A stretch of DNA of 64,000 nt from Thalassobius sp050633445 (GCA_050633445.1 JBOEGN010000037.1:6998-70997); one strand, 5' to 3'; shown: positions 1-8,504, counted from the first letter of the stretch. The notes: generated by a model not told the origin, from the letters alone. Program-made: numbers and translations.

Positions 1-1188
1 GTCCATCAGGGGGCCGCATTTGTCGTTCGGGGTGCCGTCGCGTGCCTCTTGGACCTCTTGGTAATTCAGCGACGCGACCGAGCGCATCAACCCGCGCACA
101 AACCGGTGCCCGACCTTTTCACCCTGAGCGTTGATCTGCATCCGAACGGCCAAACAAGCGCGTGGCACGCCTTCGTGCAAGGAGCACAGATCGCCCGACA
201 GCCGGTCCGGCAGCATCGGCACCACCCGGTCGGGAAAATAGCTGGAGTTGCCACGCTTTTTTGCCTCGTGATCTAACGCCGAGCCGGGCGTCACATAATG
301 CGCCACATCCGCAATGGCGACCCAGATGACATAGCCGTCCTTGTTCTTGGGATCGTCATCCAGATGCGCCCAGCAGGCATCGTCATGGTCGCGCGCATCC
401 GCCGGGTCGATCGTGACCAAAGGCATGTCGCGCATATCTTCACGCCCGGACAGAACGGCGGGTTTTTGCGCGTCGGCCTCGGCGATCACGTCATCAGGAA
501 AATCATCGGGGATACCGTGCTGATGGATGGCGATCAGAGACACGGCCTTGGGCGCAGAGGGATCGCCCAGACGGTTCACGATTCGCGCACGCGGCAGGCC
601 CATCCGACCCTTGGGGCCGCTTTGTTCCGCCTCGACCAATTCGCCATCTTTGGCCCCGCCTGTTGCACCTTCGGGCACCAGCCATTCCTTGCCGTCGCCC
701 TTGTCGATGGGCAGGATACGTCCACCTTCCGAGCCCTTACGGAACACGCCCAGCACCTTGCGCGGGTTGTGACCGATCCGGCGGATCAGCCGAGCGGTAT
801 AGTGATAGTCTTCGCCCCGCACCTCTTGGACCCGCGCCAGCAGCCTGTCACCGACGCCAAGCGCCGGATCGCTGGCACGCGGCACGACCAAAACTAAGGG
901 CTCAACACCCTCGCCCTGCCATTCCATCGGCTTGGCGAATAGATCACCATCAGAGCTGATCTCTTGGATTTTCAGCACGCTGACGGGGGGCAGGCGGTCC
1001 GGATCGCGATAGGTCTTTTTACGCTTTTCCAGATGGCCCTCGGCCTCCAGCTCTTTCAGGATCCGTTTCAGATCAATCCGCGCAGCCCCTTTGATGCCAA
1101 AGGCCTTGGCGAGGTCACGTTTCGAGGTGAGGGTCGGGTTCTCCGCGATCCAGTTCAGGATCTCGGATTTCGAGGGCAAGTGGCTCAT
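1..1188 (-). CDS. rnr: Ribonuclease R, N-terminal part (cut by window edge)
   Basis: This is the first 396 codons of a 3'-5' exoribonuclease of the RNase II/R family, which degrades structured RNA in the cytoplasm. The start ATG is at 1186-1188. The N-terminus looks like a winged-helix segment (MSHLPSKSEILNWI), followed by a region fitting the cold-shock/OB domains, and then the start of the RNB catalytic domain. The RNB signature DPADARDHDDA lies at about residues 258-268 and carries the metal-binding aspartates. The rest of RNB and the expected S1 domain lie beyond base 1. The reading frame stays open to the edge, so this is truncation by the window and not a broken gene. Confidence 0.93.
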   Translation of the reverse strand, partial: MSHLPSKSEILNWIAENPTLTSKRDLAKAFGIKGAARIDLKRILKELEAEGHLEKRKKTYRDPDRLPPVSVLKIQEISSDGDLFAKPMEWQGEGVEPLVLVVPRASDPALGVGDRLLARVQEVRGEDYHYTARLIRRIGHNPRKVLGVFRKGSEGGRILPIDKGDGKEWLVPEGATGGAKDGELVEAEQSGPKGRMGLPRARIVNRLGDPSAPKAVSLIAIHQHGIPDDFPDDVIAEADAQKPAVLSGREDMRDMPLVTIDPADARDHDDACWAHLDDDPKNKDGYVIWVAIADVAHYVTPGSALDHEAKKRGNSSYFPDRVVPMLPDRLSGDLCSLHEGVPRACLAVRMQINAQGEKVGHRFVRGLMRSVASLNYQEVQEARDGTPNDKCGPLMD

Positions 1189-1244
1189 ACTTCCGGCCTA
1201 TCACAGCCACAAAACGCCGTCATGACGAAAACGCAATCAGGCTC

Positions 1245-1787
1245 CTATTGGTGCGGATGTCCGCCCTGAGCGATGGCTAAATGATGCGCCTGATGGTGCA
1301 TCCCTGTGGCCATGATTCCGAAAAAGCCCAAACCGTTGATCCGATCCGCATCGCCCTCGACCCCCAGCATCGCACCATAGGGGCGTTCGACCGCGCGCAT
1401 CTGCAACCCGTCCACACCGTTCATCACCTGCGCATGCGCCAACACCATCCTCTGGATCGAGCCAATGACCTCGGGATCTTCAGAAGACACCAGAAACGCC
1501 ATGCCGCCCTCGATTGGCTGAGGCTTAACCTCGGCGCGCATCGTCACGTTATCCATGTCCACCAGATGTGCGCGCAAAGCGTCGATATCGACCTTGGACC
1601 AGTCCGTTTTGGGGTCCGCGCGCAGGTACTCGACAATCTCTTGAATCGCCGCAAAAGCCGCCTGTCCAGTTTCCACCGGACCGCTATCCACGCCAGCCCC
1701 GCCATGCGCCGCATGTCCATGATCCATATGCTGAGCCGCCACCGGCCCTGCCAAAAACATCACCATCAAAGCCATCTTCAATCGCAC
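1245..1787 (-). CDS. Secreted histidine-rich protein of unknown function
   Basis: This 180-residue protein is not one I recognise. It opens with a signal peptide (charged MRLKMA, hydrophobic stretch, likely cleavage near VAA-QH), so it should act in the periplasm. The mature N-terminus (QHMDHGHAAHGG) and the C-terminus (MHHQAHHLA, GGHPHQ) are rich in His, which suggests metal binding, but no known metal-site motif is evident. The middle contains a plausible globular domain around DWSKVDIDALRAHLVDMDNV. It stands alone between rnr and the DUF2064 gene, with 157 bp of repeat-containing spacer upstream. Function is left open. Confidence 0.7.
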   Translation of the reverse strand: MRLKMALMVMFLAGPVAAQHMDHGHAAHGGAGVDSGPVETGQAAFAAIQEIVEYLRADPKTDWSKVDIDALRAHLVDMDNVTMRAEVKPQPIEGGMAFLVSSEDPEVIGSIQRMVLAHAQVMNGVDGLQMRAVERPYGAMLGVEGDADRINGLGFFGIMATGMHHQAHHLAIAQGGHPHQ

Positions 1788-1861
1788 AGGTTATCCTCCA
1801 TTTGCTGTAAACAACCCTGCGATATTCATCGCGCTGCGCCAAGCCACGTTCGCGTCATCGG

Positions 1862-1937
1862 TTTCTTCTTTTCGCAAATATCCCGGGGGTGAAGGTTGGA
1901 AATTCCTGAATTTCCGACCAAGGGGGCAGCGCCCCCT
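1862..1937. repeat. Intergenic cluster of palindromes with a half-copy of a local repeat
   Basis: Three blocks sit in the gap between two minus-strand genes. Positions 1863-1884 read TTCTTCTT followed by an AT-rich tract ending ATATCCC, resembling one arm of the repeats at 11778-11850 and 16426-16497. Positions 1894-1919 form a near-perfect palindrome, GGTTGGAAATTC / GAATTTCCGACC. Positions 1921-1937 form AGGGGGC-AGC-GCCCCCT. The hairpins lie 3' of the DUF2064 gene and could end its transcript, but no T-run follows. Confidence 0.5.
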
Positions 1938-1944
1938 GATGCCC

Positions 1945-2511
1945 TTACAGGTCCGCCGCGCGGTCCACATCCGACAATTCGTCGACCAGCGCCACACGAT
2001 GATCGCCAAGGCTGGTAATACTGTCCGCCAGTGCCGTTTCCGAGGACCAGCGCACCCCATCAAACAGACCCGATGGCACAGCGCGCGCGCGTTTCAGCCC
2101 GACCAGCCAATATCCTCCGTCCGGGGCGGGGCCGAACACGGCGTCCTGAGAGCCCAGCGCAGCAAAGGCCCGTGCGACATGGCGGCGGGTCACGCCTGGG
2201 ATGTCTCCTCCGATCACGCAGACGGGACCGGGTGGCATGCTGCGGAATTGGCGCGCCATCCGGTCGCCCAAATCGCCCTGACCTTGAGGCGCACGCTGAA
2301 ATCTTGCGGGCCAAGCCCGTCCGGCAACGGCGGAATCCGGGGCAACGGCCAGAACAACGGTCCAACGCGGGTCCTCGATCCGTCGCAACAGACCTGAGAC
2401 CTGGTGGCGGAACCACCAAACGGCGCCGACCATGCCAATATCCTTGCCCAGGCGTGTTTTCACGCGCCCGGCCCGAGGCTCCTTCAGCATGATCACCAAC
2501 GTGCGTCTCAT
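1945..2511 (-). CDS. DUF2064 / TIGR04282-type glycosyltransferase-like protein
   Basis: This 188-residue protein has the GT-A nucleotide-diphospho-sugar transferase fold typical of the DUF2064 (rSAM/selenodomain-associated transferase 1) family. Visible motifs are the N-terminal KEPRAGRVKTRL (residues 10-21), the metal-binding-like GGDIPG (101-106) and GPAPDGGYWLVGL (127-139). The size is somewhat below the usual 200-220 residues of the family. Its substrate is unknown. It lies downstream of dapE on the same strand, separated only by a possible 29-codon ORF, so the two may share a transcript. No selenium-pathway genes are in view. Confidence 0.82.
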   Translation of the reverse strand: MRRTLVIMLKEPRAGRVKTRLGKDIGMVGAVWWFRHQVSGLLRRIEDPRWTVVLAVAPDSAVAGRAWPARFQRAPQGQGDLGDRMARQFRSMPPGPVCVIGGDIPGVTRRHVARAFAALGSQDAVFGPAPDGGYWLVGLKRARAVPSGLFDGVRWSSETALADSITSLGDHRVALVDELSDVDRAADL

Positions 2512-2515
2512 AGCA

Positions 2516-2605
2516 TCAGCTCCATTTCATGATGCGGGATGCCAGCGTCGCCATATTTCGGGCCGCAAGGGTCAGGTCCGGGGCAAGCGCGATCCGCCAG
2601 CTCAT
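2516..2605 (-). CDS. Possible 29-residue ORF coupled to dapE
   Basis: Reading on the minus strand, an ATG at 2603-2605 overlaps the dapE stop codon (2602-2604) in an ATGA arrangement. The frame runs 29 codons to a TGA at 2516-2518, four bases before the ATG of the DUF2064 gene. The peptide begins MSWRIALAPDLTLAARN and ends SRIMKWS. It exactly fills the gap, which is how translational-coupling ORFs look, but a frame this short can also arise by chance. Confidence 0.3.
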   Translation of the reverse strand: MSWRIALAPDLTLAARNMATLASRIMKWS

Positions 2606-3762
2606 GCAAAATAGTCGTTCAGGATGCGTGCATAAATTTGTTTCAGCTGGTGAATCTGGTCGATCTCGACCCGCTCGTCCACCTGATGCATGGTCTTGCC
2701 AACCAGGCCAAACTCCACAACAGGGCAGTGGTGCTGCACGAACCGTGCGTCCGAGGTGCCGCCCGATGTGGACAAAACCGGCGTGACGCCCGTTTCGGTG
2801 GTCACGGATTTGGCCACCAGATCGGACAACGCGCCCGGAGGCGTCACAAAGCTTTCGCCTGATACCTTGATCGGCATCTCGATCTGGACGCCATATTCGG
2901 TTGCCACCGCATCAGCCTCGGCCTTTAGCCACGCAGACAGAGTTTCACTGCTATGCGCATCATTGAAACGGATATTTACCGTGGCCTTACACTGCGCCGG
3001 GATCACGTTTGTGGCCGGGTTTCCGGTGTCAAAGGTCACCACCGCCAGCGTCGAGGCATCGAAATGGTCCGTGCCCTGATCCAGTTCGTGACCGGCCAGC
3101 CGATCAACCAGACGCGCCAGCGCCGGGATCGGGTTGTTCGCACGATGAGGATAGGCCGCATGGCCCTGCACACCCGTCACCGTAATGAATGCCGTCATCG
3201 AGCCGCGCCGGCCGATTTTCATCATTTCACCCATTTCGTTGGGGCAGGTGGGCTCGCCCACCAGACAGACAGACATTTGTTCGTCTTCGGCATCCATCCA
3301 GTCCAGGATCGCAGTGGTGCCGTCCTGTGCGTCGCCCTCTTCGTCGCCGGTGATGGTGATGATGATCGCTCCATCGGGCGGGGTTTGGTTAACCATGTCG
3401 ATAGCGGCCGCGACAAAGGCCGCGACGCCTGATTTCATGTCCGTGGCTCCGCGCCCCCAGATCTGACCGTCCTTCTGTTCGGCGCCGAACGGGTCCACTG
3501 TCCAGGCGTCGGCATCGCCAACAGGCACGACATCGGTATGGCCGTTAAAGCCGAACGTCCGCGCAGCGCCCTTGTCGCCCCAACGGGCGAACAGATTGGA
3601 CACACCGCCTCGGTCAATGCGGGTGCAGGTGAACCCGGCGGTCTCTAGTGCTGCTTGCAAAAGGACCAATGCGCCGCCTTCTTCGGGGGTAACCGAGGGG
3701 CAGCGGATCAGGGCCGAGGTCAGCTTGGCCGCGTTGACAGGGGCGGTGAAAGTGTTGGACAT
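2602..3762 (-). CDS. dapE: Succinyl-diaminopimelate desuccinylase
   Basis: DapE hydrolyses N-succinyl-L,L-diaminopimelate to L,L-diaminopimelate and succinate in the succinylase branch of lysine and meso-DAP synthesis. The 386-residue length is normal. It is an M20-family dizinc enzyme: GHTDVVPVGD (residues 74-83) carries the first metal His and catalytic Asp, GRGATDMKSG (103-112) carries the bridging Asp, and GDEEGDAQDG (139-148) carries the catalytic Glu pair. A C-terminal His lies in VQHHCPVVEFG. dapD, the enzyme that adds the succinyl group, is about 3 kb away on the same strand, so the window has both ends of the succinyl cycle. The divergent neighbour is the Hint protein. Confidence 0.95.
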   Translation of the reverse strand: MSNTFTAPVNAAKLTSALIRCPSVTPEEGGALVLLQAALETAGFTCTRIDRGGVSNLFARWGDKGAARTFGFNGHTDVVPVGDADAWTVDPFGAEQKDGQIWGRGATDMKSGVAAFVAAAIDMVNQTPPDGAIIITITGDEEGDAQDGTTAILDWMDAEDEQMSVCLVGEPTCPNEMGEMMKIGRRGSMTAFITVTGVQGHAAYPHRANNPIPALARLVDRLAGHELDQGTDHFDASTLAVVTFDTGNPATNVIPAQCKATVNIRFNDAHSSETLSAWLKAEADAVATEYGVQIEMPIKVSGESFVTPPGALSDLVAKSVTTETGVTPVLSTSGGTSDARFVQHHCPVVEFGLVGKTMHQVDERVEIDQIHQLKQIYARILNDYFA

Positions 3763-3946
3763 GCGGGGCGCTCCGTTCGTTGTTGGTCAAGGGCTACCCC
3801 GGATCGAAAGAATGCGCAAACCCCGCGGCGATTTGAGATCTTTAGTGGGATTCACGCAGACGCCAAACTGTGATAATGCTCGACCCAAGCGGGAAAACCG
3901 CAGCGCGGACACCGCGTATCGAGGCAGCAGCAGGACCCATCAAATC

Positions 3947-5044
3947 ATGAGCTGGATCGGCCTAAGAGATCACGCAACCCGCCGGTTCAATCAGGCTGGA
4001 CTCGCGCATGGCTCAGGGGCAAGAACGGGGACGGACGCGCCTCATGGGCCTGCGGATTTGCTCTCGCGCGGGGCCCTGATGCTGGAAACCGGCATTCCCG
4101 CACATGACCGCCCGCAGACATTGCTCAGCTACCATCACCTCCATCCCTGGGAGCGTGGTCTAAGCTTGCAAGCGCTGCCCGATGGCTCGGTCGTTCTGGT
4201 TGTGACACAGGGCGGCACGGTCTCTCATACGCCGTTGCATCACGGGTTGACGGGTGAGGGGTATCGCCTGCGCATCACCTATATCTGGGATGCCCCTGCA
4301 CGGCAGGGGTGGCTGTCGGTTCGGGCGTTGGGGGCCAGCTTGTACCACCTCCAGCCGGTCGCAACGCCGGTGCCACTCAGCCTGCGGGATTTGCAAACAC
4401 TGTTCACGCAGCCTGCGTCCGAGATTGACGCCGAGGTGGCCTATCTCGCGCTATCCGACACGCCGGTTCCGGTTGGGCCGATGCCCAGCATTGCGCCAGA
4501 CACACCGATCCTGACCGCACAGGGGTATCGCCCGATATCCGAGCTGAAACGCGGCGACTTGATCCGCACCCCAGACGGCGATCAGGTGCCCGTGCTGGCC
4601 AATATTGCCTGCACCGTGCCAGCCAAAGGCGGATTTCGCCCCGTTCGCTTGCGAGCACCGTATTTCGGGCTGCAACGTGATATCACCGTTGCCCCGGATC
4701 AACGCCTGTGCGTGTCTGGCGCGGATGTCGAGTTTTTGTTCGGCGCGCCCAGTGCTCTTGTCCCGGTGCAGCATCTGGTGAATGGCGTGTCCGCCTTTTA
4801 CACTGACGAAACCGCTCTTGTGACCTGGCACCAGCTGCTTTTGCCCCGCAACCAACCGATTCTTGCCGCCGGAGCAGCGCTGCATTCGTTGTACCTGGGC
4901 AGGATGCGTCGCAAAGTTGATCAAATATCAGTCAGTCTACTCGCGGCTTACGAAAGATCGCGCCTGCCAGAACACGCAAGGCCTGTATTTCCGGTGCTCA
5001 AACCCTTTGAGGCCGCGACATTCGTACAGCACCGGGCTGTGTAG
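3947..5044 (+). CDS. Hint-domain (Hint_2) protein with altered catalytic positions
   Basis: I chose the ATG at 3947 over longer in-frame extensions, which run into the divergent dapE gene; this gives 365 residues. Residues about 35-150 form a beta-rich domain often seen before Hint_2 modules in Rhodobacterales (HGPADLLSRGALMLETGIPA). Residues about 181-315 match the Hint fold: SIAPDTPILTAQGYRPISELKRGD is the block that in active members starts with Cys, then VAPDQRLCV and NQPILAAG. Here the Cys1 position is Ser181, and the usual His in the later block is not evident, so self-cleavage may be lost or altered. No signal peptide is visible. A glutamate-receptor-like gene follows 67 bp downstream on the same strand. 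Confidence 0.75.
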   Translation: MSWIGLRDHATRRFNQAGLAHGSGARTGTDAPHGPADLLSRGALMLETGIPAHDRPQTLLSYHHLHPWERGLSLQALPDGSVVLVVTQGGTVSHTPLHHGLTGEGYRLRITYIWDAPARQGWLSVRALGASLYHLQPVATPVPLSLRDLQTLFTQPASEIDAEVAYLALSDTPVPVGPMPSIAPDTPILTAQGYRPISELKRGDLIRTPDGDQVPVLANIACTVPAKGGFRPVRLRAPYFGLQRDITVAPDQRLCVSGADVEFLFGAPSALVPVQHLVNGVSAFYTDETALVTWHQLLLPRNQPILAAGAALHSLYLGRMRRKVDQISVSLLAAYERSRLPEHARPVFPVLKPFEAATFVQHRAV

Positions 5045-5111
5045 ACACCCGGAATTGTTGCGAAAACATGTGAATTGGCTTATCCGTCCTACTAATTGGG
5101 GATTGATATTC

Positions 5112-6167
5112 ATGTCGCGCATCATCTTGGCACTGGTGGCTTTGGTCACCTTGTGGCCCGCAAAATCCATGTCACAAGAGCTGGTTGTGGGCACGGTTAC
5201 CCGCCCGCCGTTCTCGATGTCTTTGGCGGGCACGGATCTGGGGTTCTCGATTGATTTGTGGGATGCCTTGGCCGAATCCACGGGCCGCGCGTACCGTATC
5301 GAGCGGTTCGACAGCTTTGGTGGGATGCTGGAGGCCGTGCAAACCTCTGAGATTGATTTGGCCATCGCCAACATCTCGATCACCGCGTCACGAGAAGAGC
5401 TGATGGACTTCAGCCAGCCGATATTCTCGGCCGGATTGCAGATCATGACCCATGTGGAACGCGACGGCGCCAGTCTGTGGAAAGCACTGGTGAACAAGGA
5501 ACTTGTCCTGTCCGTGATCCTGGCCTTTGCCGCGCTGTTGGGCGTGGGAATGCTGATGTGGTGGCTGGAACGACGCCACCAGGAATATTTCGATAAACCC
5601 GCCAAACAAGCCATGTTCCCCGCCTTTTGGTGGGCCCTGAACTTGGTGGTGAATGGCGGCTTCGAGGAACGCGTGCCCCGCACTGCTTTGGGTCGCTTGA
5701 TGGGGGTCGGGCTGGTGATCACCTCGTTGTTCTTCGTGTCGGTCTTCGTGGCCTATGTGACCTCGGTCATGACTGTTGACGCCATCACGTCGAACGTGAA
5801 TTCGGTGAATGACCTCTATGGTCGCCGGGTGGGTACGGTAGCTGGATCGACGGCGGCGAACTTCATGGATAAACGCGATTTGGATTACCGTGAATACGAC
5901 GGTCTGGACCAAGTTCTGGCCAGTTTCGAAACCAAAGAGCTGGACGCAGTGGTTTTCGATGCGCCGATCCTGGCCTATTACGTCAAAACCCGCGCGCAGG
6001 GTCACGCGCAGATGAACGGCCCCGTTTTCTTGCGCGAAAACTATGGAATCGCGGCGTCTACAGGCAGTCCGCTGATCGAAGAGATCAACCGTACCCTGCT
6101 AACCATGCGCGAAACCGGCAGGTATAACGAGATCTATGAAAGCTGGTTCGGGCTAGAGCCGCAATAG
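5112..6167 (+). CDS. Bacterial ionotropic glutamate receptor-like ligand-gated channel
   Basis: With the ATG at 5112 the protein has 351 residues and begins with a signal peptide (MSRIILALVALVTLWPAKS). The order is the classic glutamate-receptor plan: S1 half of a periplasmic binding domain (about 24-115), first membrane helix (about 130-150), re-entrant pore segment (about 166-185), a second membrane helix (about 197-220), and the S2 half (about 228-345, ending NEIYESWFG). This architecture separates it from ordinary SBP_bac_3 binding proteins. The pore reads NLVVNGGFEERVP where potassium-selective GluR0-type channels have TVGYGD, so ion selectivity should differ. The following helix ends VAYVTSVMTV, at the place of the SYTANL gating motif. 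The ligand is probably an amino acid, by family. Confidence 0.85.
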   Translation: MSRIILALVALVTLWPAKSMSQELVVGTVTRPPFSMSLAGTDLGFSIDLWDALAESTGRAYRIERFDSFGGMLEAVQTSEIDLAIANISITASREELMDFSQPIFSAGLQIMTHVERDGASLWKALVNKELVLSVILAFAALLGVGMLMWWLERRHQEYFDKPAKQAMFPAFWWALNLVVNGGFEERVPRTALGRLMGVGLVITSLFFVSVFVAYVTSVMTVDAITSNVNSVNDLYGRRVGTVAGSTAANFMDKRDLDYREYDGLDQVLASFETKELDAVVFDAPILAYYVKTRAQGHAQMNGPVFLRENYGIAASTGSPLIEEINRTLLTMRETGRYNEIYESWFGLEPQ

Positions 6168-6170
6168 GTG

Positions 6171-6542
6171 CTAGTGCACCGCGTCTGACGCGCCCTGGTC
6201 CCCGAAAAACGGGGTCATTTGTGCGACGATCACTGAGTTTTCCTCGAGCGCGCGGGCCATCAACTGGCGTTCGTCATCGCTGATATCGTGGCCTTGCTCC
6301 AGCCGCTCGTCCAGCGTGCCATATCCGGTGACGTCCAATGGGGCCAGATCGGCCTGTTTCAGGATCGCGACGGTTTCGCGCACGGCCTCGGCCTCGTCAA
6401 TTCCGCTGGCAAAACACATCAGCGCCGCACCACTGGAGCCTTCGGGCAGGCCATCGTCCTCTTTGCGGCCCACCTGCACCAACAGGGTATACACCTTCTG
6501 GCGCGACGGTTTCTTAGGCTTCTTGGCTTTGCTGTCGGTCAT
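6171..6542 (-). CDS. Conserved hypothetical protein
   Basis: I do not recognise this 123-residue protein. The start at 6542 is preferred because GCAGGGGCC lies just upstream; in-frame ATGs further upstream (6572, 6635) would extend into the dapD terminator. The N-terminus is very basic (SKAKKPKKPSRQK). The rest looks like a small alpha/beta domain: a strand YTLLVQVGRK, then GAALMCFASGIDEAEAVRETVAILK, then LDVTGYGTLDERLEQGHDISDDERQLMARALEENSVIVAQMTPF. No signal peptide or membrane segment is visible. It is convergent with the channel gene, with three bases between their ends. No function is proposed. Confidence 0.65.
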   Translation of the reverse strand: MTDSKAKKPKKPSRQKVYTLLVQVGRKEDDGLPEGSSGAALMCFASGIDEAEAVRETVAILKQADLAPLDVTGYGTLDERLEQGHDISDDERQLMARALEENSVIVAQMTPFFGDQGASDAVH

Positions 6543-6609
6543 GTCTGGCCCCTGCGGATTTTTTCCTGACATGCCGAAAATCGGCCCAAAGGTCCAGCGA
6601 TAACGCACG

Positions 6610-6637
6610 AAAAAGGGTGCCCGCAGCGCGGACACCC
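6610..6637 (-). terminator. Rho-independent terminator after dapD
   Basis: On the minus strand the stem GGGTGTCCGC / GCGGGCACCC (one G-U pair) with loop GCT is followed directly by TTTTT. It begins about 20 bases after the dapD stop codon. Confidence 0.8.
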
Positions 6638-6659
6638 CATCAATTCAGGTCGAAACCGA

Positions 6660-7487
6660 TCAGTCGCGCAGCAGCTCGTTGATCGAGGTTTTCGAGCGGG
6701 TCTTGGCGTCGACGCGTTTCACGATCACGGCGCAGTACAGGCTGACACCGTTTTTCGACGGCATCGAGCCCGACACGACGACCGACCCAGCAGGCACTTC
6801 GCCATACATGACTTCGCCGGTTTCGCGGTCCACGATCTTGGTCGACTGGCCGATGTAAACGCCCATGCCCAGAACCGCGCCTTCGCGCACGATGCAGCCT
6901 TCGACAACCTCGGAACGCGCACCGATAAAGCAGTTGTCTTCGATGATGGTCGGGCCGGCCTGCATGGGCTCCAGCACGCCGCCGATGCCAACGCCACCCG
7001 ACAAGTGCACGTTTTTACCGATCTGAGCGCAGCTGCCCACGGTGGCCCAGGTGTCGACCATGGTGCCCTCGTCCACGAAAGCACCCAGGTTCACGAAGGA
7101 CGGCATCAGAACCACGCCGGGCGCGATATAGGCAGATTTGCGGACGATGCAGTTGGGCACAGCGCGGAAGCCGGCCGCGCCGAATTCGTCAGCGCCCCAA
7201 CCTTTGAACTTGCTGTCGACCTTGTCCCACCAGGTGCCGCCTTGCGGGCCGCCGGACTGGATTTCCATGTCCTTGATACGGAAGCCCAGCAGCACGGCCT
7301 TTTTGGCCCACTGGTTCACATGCCAGTCGCCGCTGTCCAGCTTTTCAGCCACGCGCAGCTTGCCCGAATCCAGCGCGTTCAGCGTGTCCTCGATGGCGTC
7401 GCGGGTTTCGCCGGTGGTGGCGGGGGTGATGGTGTCGCGCGCGTCCCACGCGGCTTCGATTGCAGCTTCCAGCTGGGCATTCGACAT
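6660..7487 (-). CDS. dapD: 2,3,4,5-tetrahydropyridine-2,6-dicarboxylate N-succinyltransferase
   Basis: DapD transfers succinyl from succinyl-CoA to tetrahydrodipicolinate, the step that commits to the succinylase route to DAP and lysine. With the start at 7487 the protein is 275 residues, the normal length, and a strong TGAGGAG ribosome-binding site lies upstream. An alpha-helical N-terminal domain (to about 100) precedes a left-handed beta-helix with hexapeptide repeats (for example APGVVLMPSFVNLGAFVDEG and IGKNVHLSGGVGIGGV). The segment GARSEVVEGCIVREGAVLGMGV is typical of the family, which is trimeric. A clear terminator follows. Confidence 0.96.
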   Translation of the reverse strand: MSNAQLEAAIEAAWDARDTITPATTGETRDAIEDTLNALDSGKLRVAEKLDSGDWHVNQWAKKAVLLGFRIKDMEIQSGGPQGGTWWDKVDSKFKGWGADEFGAAGFRAVPNCIVRKSAYIAPGVVLMPSFVNLGAFVDEGTMVDTWATVGSCAQIGKNVHLSGGVGIGGVLEPMQAGPTIIEDNCFIGARSEVVEGCIVREGAVLGMGVYIGQSTKIVDRETGEVMYGEVPAGSVVVSGSMPSKNGVSLYCAVIVKRVDAKTRSKTSINELLRD

Positions 7488-7574
7488 CGAGGTCTCCTCA
7501 AAGGCCAATTCACGTTCCGCTAAGCCTATAAGGCCCCGGTCCTCTGCGCGCAATGCGGCAATGTTCAGCGAGGG

Positions 7575-8504
7575 CTAGCCGACAGTGGCAAAGGGGTCTG
7601 GCGCAATGTTGCCGCCGCAGACCAGAACGGCCACGCGTTCGCCGGGTTCGGGCGCATAGACGCCGGACAAAAGCGCCGCCAGAGCCGTGGCTCCGGCGGG
7701 TTCCACCAACTGGCGCGCGTGCCGCCACAGGGCTTTTTGCGCTTCTGCTATGTCCGTGTCGCTGACCAAAACGGAATGCACGCCGACCTTTTGCGCCAAG
7801 CCATAGCAGATGCGCCCGATTTTGCGGGCCCCAAGCGAATTCGCAGCAATGCCCGATACCTCGACCTGGGTGTCCGCGCCCTGGCTCAAAGCAGCGTTCA
7901 ATGTCGGGGCGTTTTGGGGTTCGACTGCGACCACTTTTCGGCGTCCATCCAGCCAGGCCAAAGAGCCGCCGATCAGTCCGCCTCCGCCGACGGCGATCAG
8001 GACAGTATCGGCCTTTAGCCCCTGATCTTCCCACTCCAGCATAACTGTGCCCTGACCCCAAACGGTTTCGGGCGCGTCATACGCGTGGATCTGCATCGCG
8101 CCCGTCTGCGCCTCGTAGTCCTGCGCCATTTCCAGCGCGTTGGCATAGGCGCCGGGCACGACGACCAAGTCCGCCCCCTGATCACGAATCAATGCGATTT
8201 TTGCGGGTCCGGCGATCTCGGGCACATAAATTCGCGCGCGATGCCCCAATTTCGCAGCCGCATAGGCCACCGCCGCCCCGTGATTCCCACCCGAAGCCGC
8301 AACGATCCCCGCCTGAGGCACGTCCTTTGTCAGCAAAGTGGTAAACGCCCCGCGGGCCTTGAAGCTGCCGGAATGCTGAGCCTGTTCCAGCTTAAGCTCG
8401 ACCGGAAAGGGCAGCCCAAGCGCGTGGTGGGTCAGCACCGGAGTGCGCACCACATGCGGGGCGATCAGCGCCATTGCGCCTGCGATGTCGGTTTTCCAGG
8501 TCAT
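7575..8504 (-). CDS. PLP-dependent threonine/serine dehydratase (catabolic type)
   Basis: This 309-residue fold-type II PLP enzyme should deaminate L-threonine and/or L-serine to the 2-oxo acid and ammonia. The PLP lysine is Lys49 in SGSFKARGA, the substrate-side loop is ASGGNHG, the phosphate-binding loop is VGGGGLIGGS, and the C-terminal VCGGNIAP is typical. It ends after the catalytic domain and lacks the ACT-like regulatory domain of biosynthetic IlvA, so isoleucine feedback is not expected. Serine racemase is a related alternative that the sequence alone does not exclude. It diverges from the LOG gene across 77 bp. Confidence 0.85.
   Translation of the reverse strand: MTWKTDIAGAMALIAPHVVRTPVLTHHALGLPFPVELKLEQAQHSGSFKARGAFTTLLTKDVPQAGIVAASGGNHGAAVAYAAAKLGHRARIYVPEIAGPAKIALIRDQGADLVVVPGAYANALEMAQDYEAQTGAMQIHAYDAPETVWGQGTVMLEWEDQGLKADTVLIAVGGGGLIGGSLAWLDGRRKVVAVEPQNAPTLNAALSQGADTQVEVSGIAANSLGARKIGRICYGLAQKVGVHSVLVSDTDIAEAQKALWRHARQLVEPAGATALAALLSGVYAPEPGERVAVLVCGGNIAPDPFATVG

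Noticed and set aside
3572..3946. An in-frame extension upstream of the Hint gene
   Set aside because: It overlaps the start of the divergent dapE gene and adds no recognisable sequence.
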